Shown here: in pieces, positions 16,417-23,779 of the stretch
Layout: each line of letters opens with the position of its first letter
How positions within the stretch are numbered: the stretch's first letter is position 1
Assembly: GCA_017476785.1 (NCBI GenBank)
Contig: JAFUZD010000065.1
Coordinates: 1 to 36,482, forward strand
Direction: 5' to 3'
DNA length: 36,482 bases
Source of the DNA: Prevotella sp.
GTDB lineage: Bacteria > Bacteroidota > Bacteroidia > Bacteroidales > Bacteroidaceae
Translations under genes and position numbers: made by a program
The notes under the pieces: model-generated
Databases searched by the model: none
What the model saw: only the letters and a program-made list of their open reading frames with translations
What the model was told of the DNA's origin: nothing

Positions 16417-18699
16417 ATGAAGAAGAGAATTCATCTGTTGATAGCATTGCTGGCCGTAGGACTGGCAGCAGTGGCTGGCCCTGTCACACAGCAGGAAGCC
16501 CGCCAGAAGGCTCAGTCCTTTGCCGCAGGGAAAGGACATACGCTGGGCAGCACCATACGCCGCGCACCGCAGCAGAACGGGCAGCCGGCCGAGACGGCGG
16601 CCTACTACGTCTTCGACTGGGCCGACCAGTCGGGCTTTGTCATCGTGTCGGGTGACGACCGCACGGAAGAAATCTTAGGCTACGTGGAGGGATGGCCCTT
16701 CGATGCCGACCAGCTGCCCGAGAATATGGCAGCGTGGCTGCAGGGCTATGCCGACCAGATTGCCTCGCTGGGCAGCCGTACGGCAGCTGCAGTGCCGCAG
16801 AATGTACCTGCCACAGCCAACAGCCACGCCGCCATACAGCCGATGGTGAAGACCAAATGGGGACAGGATGCGCCCTACAACCAGCTGTGCCCTACCGTCA
16901 GCAACACGCTCTGCCCTACGGGCTGCATCGCTACCTCGATGGCACAGATAATGAAGTTCCACCAGTGGCCGCAGGCTGCTACCGCCACCATTCCCAGCTA
17001 TCGGGCCGGCGGCATCGGCCAGATGGAAGAACTGCCCTCGGTAGTCTTCGACTGGAGCCTGATGAGCAACACCTACCACGGTGCTGAGAGCGACGAGAGC
17101 CGCACGGCAGTGGCCACGCTGATGAAATACTGCGGCTATGCCACGCGGATGGGCTACAATCCCAGTTCGTCGGGCAGCTACTCGCAATATGTCGTCGTGG
17201 CACTGCGCAACTACTTCGGCTACGACACTGCCACGCACTGCATCTCGCGCAGCTCGTACAGTGCTACGGTATGGGACGACCTCATCTATGCCGAGATAGC
17301 CGCCAGACGTCCCGTACTCTATGCCGGCCAGTCGACTGGCGGAGGCCACGCCTTCGTCTGCGACGGCTACGACGGCAACGGCTTCTACCACATCAACTGG
17401 GGATGGGACGGCTATTGCGACGGTTACTTCAAACTGGCCATCCTCAATCCCTACGGTAGCGGAACGGGCGGCAGCACTACCGACGACGGGTTCTCTATGG
17501 GACAGGAAGCTATCATCGGCATCCAACCGCCCGTGGAGGGCAGTCAGCCCGTGGCCCAGCTGATGGTCTACGATGGTATCAAGCGCTACGGTTCGTCCTA
17601 TTACGCCACGTTTATGAATATGTCGGGCATCAGTGCACGCTTCGACTACGGATTCCGCCAGACCTGCACGACCGACGAGACGCGGGCCGACGTGTACCAC
17701 ACCAACAGCGGTCAGATCAACAACTTCAGTTACGACACCTACTCGCTCTCACTCGGTTCCCTTACGCTGGCCAACGGCACCTACCGCTTCTATCCCGTCA
17801 GCAAGCTCTCGAGCAGCAGCGAGTGGATAGCAGAGGGCTGCGGCAACAGCTACATCGAGGTGACCGTCAATGGCAGCGACCGTCAGTACAGCATCCACCC
17901 CATTGCCATCCTCAGCCTCGAGGATGTGGAGTTCACGGGCAATCTCTTTGCCGGGGCTTCGCAGGAGGTGAAAGTCAGCGTGAAGAACGAGGGCGACGAG
18001 GAGAATGCCATCCTGCACCTGACGGTCACCAAGCAGGGTGAGACGGATGCCCTCATACAGAACGAGACGGAAATCGTGGCCGAAGCCAATACCACGGCCG
18101 AGGCTTTCCTCTACTTCACGCCCGCCGAGGAGGGCACCTACGAGGTGACTATCGCCATCGACGGAACCGACACGCCGCTGATTACCAAGACCGTCGTCAT
18201 CAAGCCGGCACCCACGGGACGTGCCTCGCTGGCACTGGTTGACTACACCGTGGACGCCACGGAGACCACGGCCACCCTGAAAGTGAACATCAAGAACAAT
18301 AACGACTACGGATATTACAGCCCCATCTTGGCTTACCTCTTTGACAGCGACAACCGCAGCATCGGCAACACCGAGCTGAAGAACGTCAGTCTGGAAGGTG
18401 GGGAGACGCAGCAGTTCGACTTCGTCTTCGAGGGATTGGAGAAGGGCAGCAACTACCGCGTTCGACTCTACATCTACCGCTTCTTCGGCGGCACCAGCAC
18501 CACGGCACTGGGCAGCAGTATGAACATTGTCACCGACGGCAGCGTGGAGACGGCCATCGAGCCCGTCGCCAATGGTGAGGCACAGCCGTTCGACGTCTAT
18601 TCGCTGACGGGACAGCGCGTGCGCCGCGCCACCACCTCGCTCAGCGGACTGCCCGCTGGCATCTACGTCGTCAACGGACGTAAGGTCGTTGTAAAATAG
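16417..18699 (+). CDS. C10-family cysteine protease with type IX sorting domain
   Basis: A 760-residue secreted protease of the streptopain/interpain family. Order: signal peptide (cut near AAVA, residue 20), an inhibitory propeptide (about 21-135), the papain-like catalytic domain (about 140-375) with nucleophile Cys170 in CPTGCIATSMAQ and catalytic His311 in GGGHAFVCDGYDG, followed by NWGWDGYCDGYF, then two or three Ig-like beta domains (about 380-680), and a C-terminal type A sorting domain (PFDVYSLTGQRVRR, then LPAGIYVVNGRKVVVK). That tail directs export through the type IX system, to which the PorG-like protein of this window belongs. Interpain A of Prevotella intermedia is a known relative. 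No Spi-type inhibitor is obvious next door. A strong hairpin follows. Confidence 0.95.
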   Translation: MKKRIHLLIALLAVGLAAVAGPVTQQEARQKAQSFAAGKGHTLGSTIRRAPQQNGQPAETAAYYVFDWADQSGFVIVSGDDRTEEILGYVEGWPFDADQLPENMAAWLQGYADQIASLGSRTAAAVPQNVPATANSHAAIQPMVKTKWGQDAPYNQLCPTVSNTLCPTGCIATSMAQIMKFHQWPQAATATIPSYRAGGIGQMEELPSVVFDWSLMSNTYHGAESDESRTAVATLMKYCGYATRMGYNPSSSGSYSQYVVVALRNYFGYDTATHCISRSSYSATVWDDLIYAEIAARRPVLYAGQSTGGGHAFVCDGYDGNGFYHINWGWDGYCDGYFKLAILNPYGSGTGGSTTDDGFSMGQEAIIGIQPPVEGSQPVAQLMVYDGIKRYGSSYYATFMNMSGISARFDYGFRQTCTTDETRADVYHTNSGQINNFSYDTYSLSLGSLTLANGTYRFYPVSKLSSSSEWIAEGCGNSYIEVTVNGSDRQYSIHPIAILSLEDVEFTGNLFAGASQEVKVSVKNEGDEENAILHLTVTKQGETDALIQNETEIVAEANTTAEAFLYFTPAEEGTYEVTIAIDGTDTPLITKTVVIKPAPTGRASLALVDYTVDATETTATLKVNIKNNNDYGYYSPILAYLFDSDNRSIGNTELKNVSLEGGETQQFDFVFEGLEKGSNYRVRLYIYRFFGGTSTTALGSSMNIVTDGSVETAIEPVANGEAQPFDVYSLTGQRVRRATTSLSGLPAGIYVVNGRKVVVK

Positions 18700-18713
18700 T
18701 ATTCCCTTCAAAA

Positions 18714-18756
18714 AGTGATGGCTATAATCCGCTGGATTATAGCCATCATTCTTTTA
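18714..18756. terminator. Bidirectional terminator between the protease and the next gene
   Basis: A perfect 15-bp stem TGATGGCTATAATCC (18716-18730) with a GCT loop pairs with 18734-18748, followed by TTCTTTTA. It sits between convergent genes and can end transcripts from both sides. Confidence 0.9.
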
Positions 18757-18774
18757 TATAGGTTCCTATTCGCT

Positions 18775-19176
18775 TCAGTCAGCCAGCAAGCCGGCCACTA
18801 TCTGTGCGTCCTCTCCCTCATAGAAGAGCGGCGCACTGATGGCGTTGTACTTGAAATCCACAAAGCGGAACAGCTGCAGGCCGACGAAGCAGCCGTCCTG
18901 CGAGCGCACCCACTCCAAGCGTACGTGCCCCACGGGCGTGGGCATCGGACGGCCGTTGCGGCGCAGCTCGTCGGTCAGCTGGTCGAGCGGCAGGCGCAGC
19001 AGACGCTCCATTCGCTCCCCGTCGGCCGGTGCATACTCATAGATGTCGGCTGCGACGGTGCTCTGCGTAGGTTTGTAGACAGCCGTCTGCTTCAGTCCGA
19101 ACAGTGTCTTCTTCATCTCTATATTCTCGTTGGCGGCGATGGCAGCGGCCATCTCCAGATGCTTTATATTTGCCAT
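18775..19176 (-). CDS. Conserved-looking cytosolic protein, unknown function
   Basis: A 133-residue protein with no signal peptide and mixed alpha/beta character. It begins MANIKHLEMAAAIAANENIEM, a helical segment; the middle is charged; the end has VRLEWVRSQDGCFVGLQLF, strand-like. Codon usage and composition match neighbouring genes, and it ends against the shared terminator at 18714-18756, which supports it as real. It is convergent to the C10 protease gene; a role as its inhibitor cannot be excluded, but lack of a signal peptide and the opposite strand argue against a classic periplasmic Spi-type partner. No family recognised. Confidence 0.75.
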   Translation of the reverse strand: MANIKHLEMAAAIAANENIEMKKTLFGLKQTAVYKPTQSTVAADIYEYAPADGERMERLLRLPLDQLTDELRRNGRPMPTPVGHVRLEWVRSQDGCFVGLQLFRFVDFKYNAISAPLFYEGEDAQIVAGLLAD

Positions 19177-19342
19177 AAGTTATACTTGTTTCGTTGATAT
19201 ATCATAATTAAATGGAATGATTCGCCACCGCAGATTCCCGATGGAATCCACGAGGCTCCCGGGAAGACTGGAATGCCTTCTCCCGGGGAACAGCTTGCCA
19301 CCCCGCAGCCTCGGCGGGGCAGTACGAAGCATCAACGAAGCA

Positions 19343-19753
19343 CTAACGAAGGATGTGCCTCAGCGCGATGACATAGTAATCGCACGAGGCAGCCGACGGG
19401 AATGGTGCCGTCTCGCGGCGCGCCCGCCGGTCGTAGCAGCGATAAGCGGTTGATTTGTAAGGATGAGACAGAACGAACCGGCCAGTCATCCGTTCCGGCT
19501 TGGGTCCGATGGTGGGCAGCAGGCGCTGCGGGCGCGAGCTGCAGATGCGATAGATGCTGCGCCCGTCGGAGAACATTGCGGCCGAGGCGTGCCGGTGGGC
19601 ATTGCCGTCGGTCAGCGTACCACTGTCGGCGGCGCGGGCAGTCACGGGAGCACACTGCCCAGCGGCAGCGCGGTCGCCGCAGCCCCCGGCACTCGCTGCC
19701 CCGAGCAGCAGTGCCAGCAGCAACAAGTGGTATTTCAGCCAGCGTAGTCGCAT
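19343..19753 (-). CDS. Small exported protein downstream of xerD
   Basis: A 136-residue frame with a convincing export signal: MRLRWLKYH, then a Leu/Ala core and AGGC near residue 29, which may be a weak lipobox. The mature part is Arg/Ser-rich with several cysteines and ends ASCDYYVIALRHILR. The start overlaps the end of xerD by 19 bp on the same strand, suggesting translational coupling. Two GC-rich hairpins (19258-19287 and 19301-19319) lie beyond the stop and may end the transcript, although neither has a T-run. Arginine-rich composition is a caution in a GC-rich genome. No family recognised. Confidence 0.55.
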   Translation of the reverse strand: MRLRWLKYHLLLLALLLGAASAGGCGDRAAAGQCAPVTARAADSGTLTDGNAHRHASAAMFSDGRSIYRICSSRPQRLLPTIGPKPERMTGRFVLSHPYKSTAYRCYDRRARRETAPFPSAASCDYYVIALRHILR

Positions 19754-20670
19754 TGTGCAGTACGGTTGTTGCGCGGGTGATGCAAGAGTATCTCCTCGCG
19801 CAGGGTGGTCACGTCAATGTGGGTGTATATCTCGGTGGTGCCTATGCTCTCGTGGCCCAGCATTGCCTGAATGGCACGCAGGTCGGCGCCGCCCTCGAGC
19901 AGTGCCGTGGCAAACGAGTGGCGCAGCGTGTGGGGCGACACCGTCTTGGTGATGCCTGCAGCGAGTGCCTGCCGCTTGATGATAATCAGAATCATCGTGC
20001 GCGTCAGGTGTGCCCCGCGCCGGTTCAGGAACACGTAGTCTTCCTCACCGGGCTTGATGCGCATCAGGTTGCGGTCGAAGAACCATAGCTGCAGCTCGCG
20101 GATGGCACGGGGCGAGATGGGGACCAACCGTTCCTTAGCCCCTTTGCCCATCACGCGCACAAACTGGTCGTCTATATAGAGCTGGCTCAGCCGCAGGTTC
20201 ACCAGCTCACTGACGCGCAGTCCGCAGGAGAAGAGCACCTCGATGATGGCACGGTTGCGGTGGCCCTCCCACTTCGACAGGTCGATAGAGGCCTCCAGAA
20301 GGTCTACTTCGGCCGTGGAGAGCACCTCGGGCAGATGGTCGCCCAGCTGGGGCGACTCCAGCAGCTCCGTGGGGTCGTCGGCAATGTAGCCGTCGGTCTG
20401 CAGATAGCGGTAGAAAGAACGGATGCCGCTGAGGATGCGGCACTGCGAGCGCGGCGAGATACCGAGGTCGAAGAGCGTGGCGGCAAAGTGCTGCAAGTCG
20501 GCCAGCTGGACGTTCAGCGGGTCAATACCCTCGGCGTCCAGATAGTTCAGCAGGCGTTCGAGGTCGCGCCCGTAGGCCTCCAGCGTGTTGACTGAGTAGC
20601 CCCGCTGCAGCTTCAGGTAGCGCAGATAGGTGCGCAGATAGGGTCTTGGCAGATGTTCTTCACCGTTCAT
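19735..20670 (-). CDS. xerD: Tyrosine recombinase XerD
   Basis: Site-specific recombinase that, with XerC, resolves chromosome dimers at dif near the division site. The 311 residues include an N-terminal SAM-like DNA-binding domain (about 8-95) and the catalytic domain with Arg152 (CGLRVSEL), Lys176 (GKGAKER), His247/Arg250 (SPHTLRHSFAT), His273 (MLGHESIGTTE) and the nucleophile Tyr282 (IYTHID), all in register. Length and lack of flanking repeats or cargo fit a housekeeping Xer enzyme rather than a mobile-element integrase. It is divergent from aroQ, with 95 bp between the starts. Confidence 0.95.
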   Translation of the reverse strand: MNGEEHLPRPYLRTYLRYLKLQRGYSVNTLEAYGRDLERLLNYLDAEGIDPLNVQLADLQHFAATLFDLGISPRSQCRILSGIRSFYRYLQTDGYIADDPTELLESPQLGDHLPEVLSTAEVDLLEASIDLSKWEGHRNRAIIEVLFSCGLRVSELVNLRLSQLYIDDQFVRVMGKGAKERLVPISPRAIRELQLWFFDRNLMRIKPGEEDYVFLNRRGAHLTRTMILIIIKRQALAAGITKTVSPHTLRHSFATALLEGGADLRAIQAMLGHESIGTTEIYTHIDVTTLREEILLHHPRNNRTAQCDYAG

Positions 20671-20677
20671 TACGCTG

Positions 20678-20685
20678 CAAAGGTA
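20678..20685 (-). promoter_or_regulatory. -7 box for xerD
   Basis: TACCTTTG on the minus strand, only 7 bp before the xerD ATG, which would give a nearly leaderless message. The -33 region is AT-rich without a clear TTTG. Confidence 0.45.
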
Positions 20686-20729
20686 GGAAAATATTGGGAA
20701 TTAATAGGACTTTATTCGCAATAATTTCG

Positions 20730-20737
20730 TAACTTTG
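20730..20737 (+). promoter_or_regulatory. -7 box for aroQ
   Basis: TAACTTTG, 28 bp before the aroQ ATG. The -33 element is not clear. Confidence 0.6.
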
Positions 20738-20765
20738 CGCCCATACCCAACGAAACAAAACGACA

Positions 20766-21197
20766 ATGAAGATTCTCATCATCAACGGTCCCAACCTCAA
20801 TCTGCTCGGCACGCGCGAGCCCGGTATCTACGGCACTTCGTCGTTCGACGACTATCTGCCCCAGCTGCGCGCGCAGTATCCCGACGCCGAGATTGACTAC
20901 TATCAGAGCAACGTCGAGGGCGAGCTCATCAACCGGATGCAGCAGGCGGGGTTCACCGCCGACGGCATCATTCTCAATGCCGGTGCCTACACGCATACCA
21001 GCATTGCCCTGCACGACTGCATCCGCTCGCTCAAGTCGCCCGTCATCGAGGTGCACATCAGCAACGTGCACCAGCGCGAGGAGTTCCGCCACCGCTCAAT
21101 GATCAGTGCGGCCTGCCGCGGTGTCATCTGCGGCTTCGGCCTCGACAGCTACCGGCTGGCCGTAGAGGCTGTTCTTCACGCTGCGAAGAGCGAATAG
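20766..21197 (+). CDS. aroQ: Type II 3-dehydroquinate dehydratase
   Basis: Third step of the shikimate pathway: trans-dehydration of 3-dehydroquinate to 3-dehydroshikimate. The 143-residue flavodoxin-like protein forms dodecamers in known members. Visible signatures: NGPNLNLLGTREPGIYG (residues 7-23, with catalytic Arg17 and Tyr22 on the lid), NAGAYTHTSIALHD (71-84) and EVHISNVHQREEFRHRS (95-111, including the substrate-binding His and Arg). It shares a promoter region with divergent xerD and is followed 48 bp later by the methyltransferase gene. Confidence 0.97.
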   Translation: MKILIINGPNLNLLGTREPGIYGTSSFDDYLPQLRAQYPDAEIDYYQSNVEGELINRMQQAGFTADGIILNAGAYTHTSIALHDCIRSLKSPVIEVHISNVHQREEFRHRSMISAACRGVICGFGLDSYRLAVEAVLHAAKSE

Positions 21198-21245
21198 CGG
21201 ATGGCTCCCGACTGAATCGTGATGACTACGTTTGAGGAAACAACG

Positions 21246-21878
21246 ATGAGCTTTGAACTAAACGACTATCTCCTCCAGCACATCGACCCCGAGCCCGAGT
21301 ATCTGCACCGGCTGTGGCGCGCCACCAACATACGGCTGCTCCACGGGCGGATGGCCAGCGGGCATCTGCAGGGGCGGCTGCTCAAGATGCTGGTGCAGAT
21401 GCTGCGCCCGCAGCGCATCCTCGAGGTGGGCACGTTCAGCGGCTACTCGGCCCTCTGTATGGCCGAGGGGCTGGAAGAGGGCGGGCGCATCTACACCTTT
21501 GAAATCAACGACGAGCAGGAAGACTTCACGCGGCCGTGGATTGAGCAGAGCCCCTATGCCGACCGCATCGAGTTCATCATCGGCGATGCCATCATCGAGG
21601 CGCCGCGGCTGGGCATCACCTTCGATATGGCGTTTGTCGACGGCGACAAGCGCACCTACGTAGAGACCTACGAGGCCCTGCTGCCCATCATCCGCCCGGG
21701 CGGCATCATCATTGCCGACAACACGCTGTGGGACGGCCACGTCACCGACCCCGCCTACGACCGTGACCGCCAGACGCAGGGCATCCGCCGCTTCAACGAC
21801 CACATTGCGCACGATGAGCGCGTCAGCCGCGTCATCCTACCCCTGCGCGACGGACTGACCCTCATCCGCAAGAACTGA
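21246..21878 (+). CDS. SAM-dependent O-methyltransferase (caffeoyl-CoA type)
   Basis: A 210-residue class I methyltransferase of the catechol/caffeoyl-CoA O-methyltransferase family. The SAM-binding motif ILEVGTFSGYSALCMAEGL is near residue 60-80, the acidic loop YTFEINDEQ follows, and FDMAFVDGDKRTYVETYE then IIIADNTLWDG carry the family's metal-binding aspartates. The physiological substrate in Bacteroidota is not known. Three starts are possible (21219 GTG, 21222 ATG, 21246 ATG); I chose 21246 because an AGGA lies 8-9 bp upstream and homologues, as I recall them, begin near the helix ELNDYLLQHI. It follows aroQ in the same direction and ends at a strong hairpin. Confidence 0.9.
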   Translation: MSFELNDYLLQHIDPEPEYLHRLWRATNIRLLHGRMASGHLQGRLLKMLVQMLRPQRILEVGTFSGYSALCMAEGLEEGGRIYTFEINDEQEDFTRPWIEQSPYADRIEFIIGDAIIEAPRLGITFDMAFVDGDKRTYVETYEALLPIIRPGGIIIADNTLWDGHVTDPAYDRDRQTQGIRRFNDHIAHDERVSRVILPLRDGLTLIRKN

Positions 21879-21900
21879 CGCGAAAAACAACCGCGAGATA

Positions 21901-21940
21901 AAGCCGGCAGTGGCAAGAACACTGCCGGCTCTTCTTATTT
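21901..21940. terminator. Bidirectional terminator between methyltransferase and paralogue operon
   Basis: An 11-bp stem AGCCGGCAGTG (21902-21912) pairs with 21920-21930 and is followed by TTCTTATTT on the plus strand. On the minus strand it is followed by TTTAT, so it can serve both convergent units. Confidence 0.85.
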
Positions 21941-22603
21941 ACCAGCCGGCTCACCGCCCAGCAAGTCGGGGTCAACACCCCGCTTGAGCAGTGCACGGCA
22001 CAGATCGTTGATGTGGTGCGCCGTGTGATAACCCAGCGCGCTGAGGTCAACGGTTTGCCCCTCCACTGTGACGCGCTCAATGTCGGTGAGGCGCAGGCGC
22101 ATCATTGCATCCTTACGCGCAGCACGGTTGGCACGGTCGTTGAAATCTACGACCGGCAGCAGAATCTGCGCCGAGTAGAGGTTGGCACCGAAGTTGGCAT
22201 TGCCCAGACTGAAAGTGCCCTCAATGACCTGTCCGTCGGCCATTGCAAGCCGTCCTGTCTGGTTGAACTTGTTGCTGGGCTTGTTCACGGCGATGTCGTG
22301 CAGAGCTTGGATAGCCGTTTCTTGCTCGCCCGTCACGCCCACCGTGCCCGAGATGATAAGGCCCAGTATGGCATTGGGCTGTTGCCCGTTGCGTACGTCG
22401 GGCACCATCAGGGTGAATACACACAGGATGTTACTCCTGTCAGAGATAATAGCCTCACTGGTAGCTACGGTCGCATTGCCGCGACGTATGGCGACAATCT
22501 GTCCCGTGTTACCCACGCTGTTGTTCATCTGCGTGTTCTGCGCAGCCAGCGGGAGGGCGCAGAGGAGCAGGAGGATGGATAATAGTAGTGGTGATGGTTT
22601 CAT
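21935..22603 (-). CDS. Exported protein of a three-member tandem family, short member
   Basis: A 222-residue protein with a signal peptide (cut after PLAA, about residue 21) and only the N-terminal domain of the family. Shared landmarks with the two upstream genes are VGNTGQI right after the signal peptide, and a closing RLRLTDIERVTVEGQTVDL followed by LGYHTAHHINDL. Its relatives continue for another 170-190 residues after this point; this one stops, with the different short tail GVDPDLLGGEPAGK. It is the last gene of the operon and the most diverged of the three. No catalytic motif or known family recognised; the repeated beta-strand pattern suggests an envelope protein fold. Confidence 0.85.
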   Translation of the reverse strand: MKPSPLLLSILLLLCALPLAAQNTQMNNSVGNTGQIVAIRRGNATVATSEAIISDRSNILCVFTLMVPDVRNGQQPNAILGLIISGTVGVTGEQETAIQALHDIAVNKPSNKFNQTGRLAMADGQVIEGTFSLGNANFGANLYSAQILLPVVDFNDRANRAARKDAMMRLRLTDIERVTVEGQTVDLSALGYHTAHHINDLCRALLKRGVDPDLLGGEPAGK

Positions 22604-22619
22604 ATTTGTTAGCTTATAC

Positions 22620-23762
22620 CTATTTATAATATTCGGGATACACCTGCATCACGACCTTATAGGAGATTTCTATCTCTATCATCGCATTGCCATAACGTCC
22701 CACCAGATATTGATTCCCTTTATACTGCCTCACGTTGTCGGCATCAGTGGGCTTGCGCAGCTGGATACCCAACGCTTTGAAGTCCTTCATCAACTGGCCT
22801 TTCTTCGACTTTGGGAATTCGTAGCCATAGCCGTGGATGCAGTCAGGAACGCCCGTCGTATAGTGAAGTCCTACGCCTATCTGCGACTTGTCATAGCGCA
22901 ACGCATTGTCACAGCTAAAAAAGTCGTAGCCCTTCAGCATTCCTTTATTCTTCATATTCCAATGGGTATAGAGGCGCACCAACGTCTCAACGATGGGCTG
23001 TTGCAGACAATAGATGCCGGCAGGCAGGATGCCCAGAGGGCGGTCGAGCAGTTCCTGCAATGTGCGCGGACGCTCGTCGAGCAATAGCTGTGACTCATAG
23101 GGACTTCGTATCTCGTCGATTCCGACGGTATTCCCGGGACATCCTGCATTGAGCAATTCCCGTGCCAACCGGTCGAACTGCACTGCCGTATGATAGCCCA
23201 GCTCACGCAGCCGCAGCGTGTGTCCCGCTATGGTGATGCTCACGATGTCGTAGCGGCGCACCAGCAAGGCCCGCCGCAGATACTCCGAGGCATTCTTGCG
23301 GTCTTGAGCATCGAGCAGTCCCACGCAGAGAGTGGCTGTGCACGTGGCAGCTCCCGGCTCCTGCCTTATCAGAGCGAAGTCGCCTTCATACGTGTCGCCG
23401 TTCTCCAGCGTAAAACTGCCGTGGTGCGGGAATCCCGTGCCGGCACTCTCCCACCCAATACGGTTCAGTGCCGCAACGGCTGCCGTCTGCTCGTCAGGAT
23501 TCTGCTGGCTTGCAGTCAGGCTGATTGTCATCAGCAGGGGATAGGCACTGCCGTCCGATGCCGTCGGCTGCATCAGTGAGAAGTATCCCATAATGGAAGT
23601 ATTCTCCGACACGATGATTTCTGTCTCGGCATCGGTTCCGCTTTCCAGACGCTTAACGGTAATCTGCCCCGTATTGCCCAGCCGCGCATTCAGCTCCTCA
23701 TTCTGCGCCGTCATCGGGAGGGTGCAGAGGAGCCACAGAATGGTAAGAATCTTTTGTTTCAT
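22620..23762 (-). CDS. Exported protein of a three-member tandem family, second member
   Basis: A 380-residue protein with a signal peptide (cut after PMTA, residue 19). N-terminal domain (about 20-215): ELNARLGNTGQITV at the start and VRRYDIVSITIAGHTLRLRE, then LGYHTAVQFDRLARELL, at the end. C-terminal domain (about 215-380): a segment ERPRTLQELLDRPLGILPAG, then an aromatic-rich stretch and a final strand-like part (YLVGRYGNAMIEIEISY). It matches the next gene upstream along its whole length. The gaps to both neighbours are 16-17 bp, so the three are one operon. No lipobox. Function not recognised; periplasmic or surface location is all that can be said. Confidence 0.88.
   Translation of the reverse strand: MKQKILTILWLLCTLPMTAQNEELNARLGNTGQITVKRLESGTDAETEIIVSENTSIMGYFSLMQPTASDGSAYPLLMTISLTASQQNPDEQTAAVAALNRIGWESAGTGFPHHGSFTLENGDTYEGDFALIRQEPGAATCTATLCVGLLDAQDRKNASEYLRRALLVRRYDIVSITIAGHTLRLRELGYHTAVQFDRLARELLNAGCPGNTVGIDEIRSPYESQLLLDERPRTLQELLDRPLGILPAGIYCLQQPIVETLVRLYTHWNMKNKGMLKGYDFFSCDNALRYDKSQIGVGLHYTTGVPDCIHGYGYEFPKSKKGQLMKDFKALGIQLRKPTDADNVRQYKGNQYLVGRYGNAMIEIEISYKVVMQVYPEYYK
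23656..23762. repeat. Near-identical 5' segment of paralogue 2
   Basis: Matches 24906-25012. The first 43 bases (23656-23698) are identical, and the rest, covering the signal-peptide codons, shows scattered differences. Confidence 0.75.
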
Positions 23763-23779
23763 ATTCCTTGTAAATGTAA

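Noticed and set aside
14728-16539. A 603-codon open frame opposite the GltD-like gene
   Set aside because: A shadow of the real gene with its third-position GC bias; no start signal or domain.
19735-20670. Integrase of a mobile element
   Set aside because: The protein has the length and motifs of housekeeping XerD, sits next to aroQ, and no attachment-site repeats, tRNA or cargo genes surround it.
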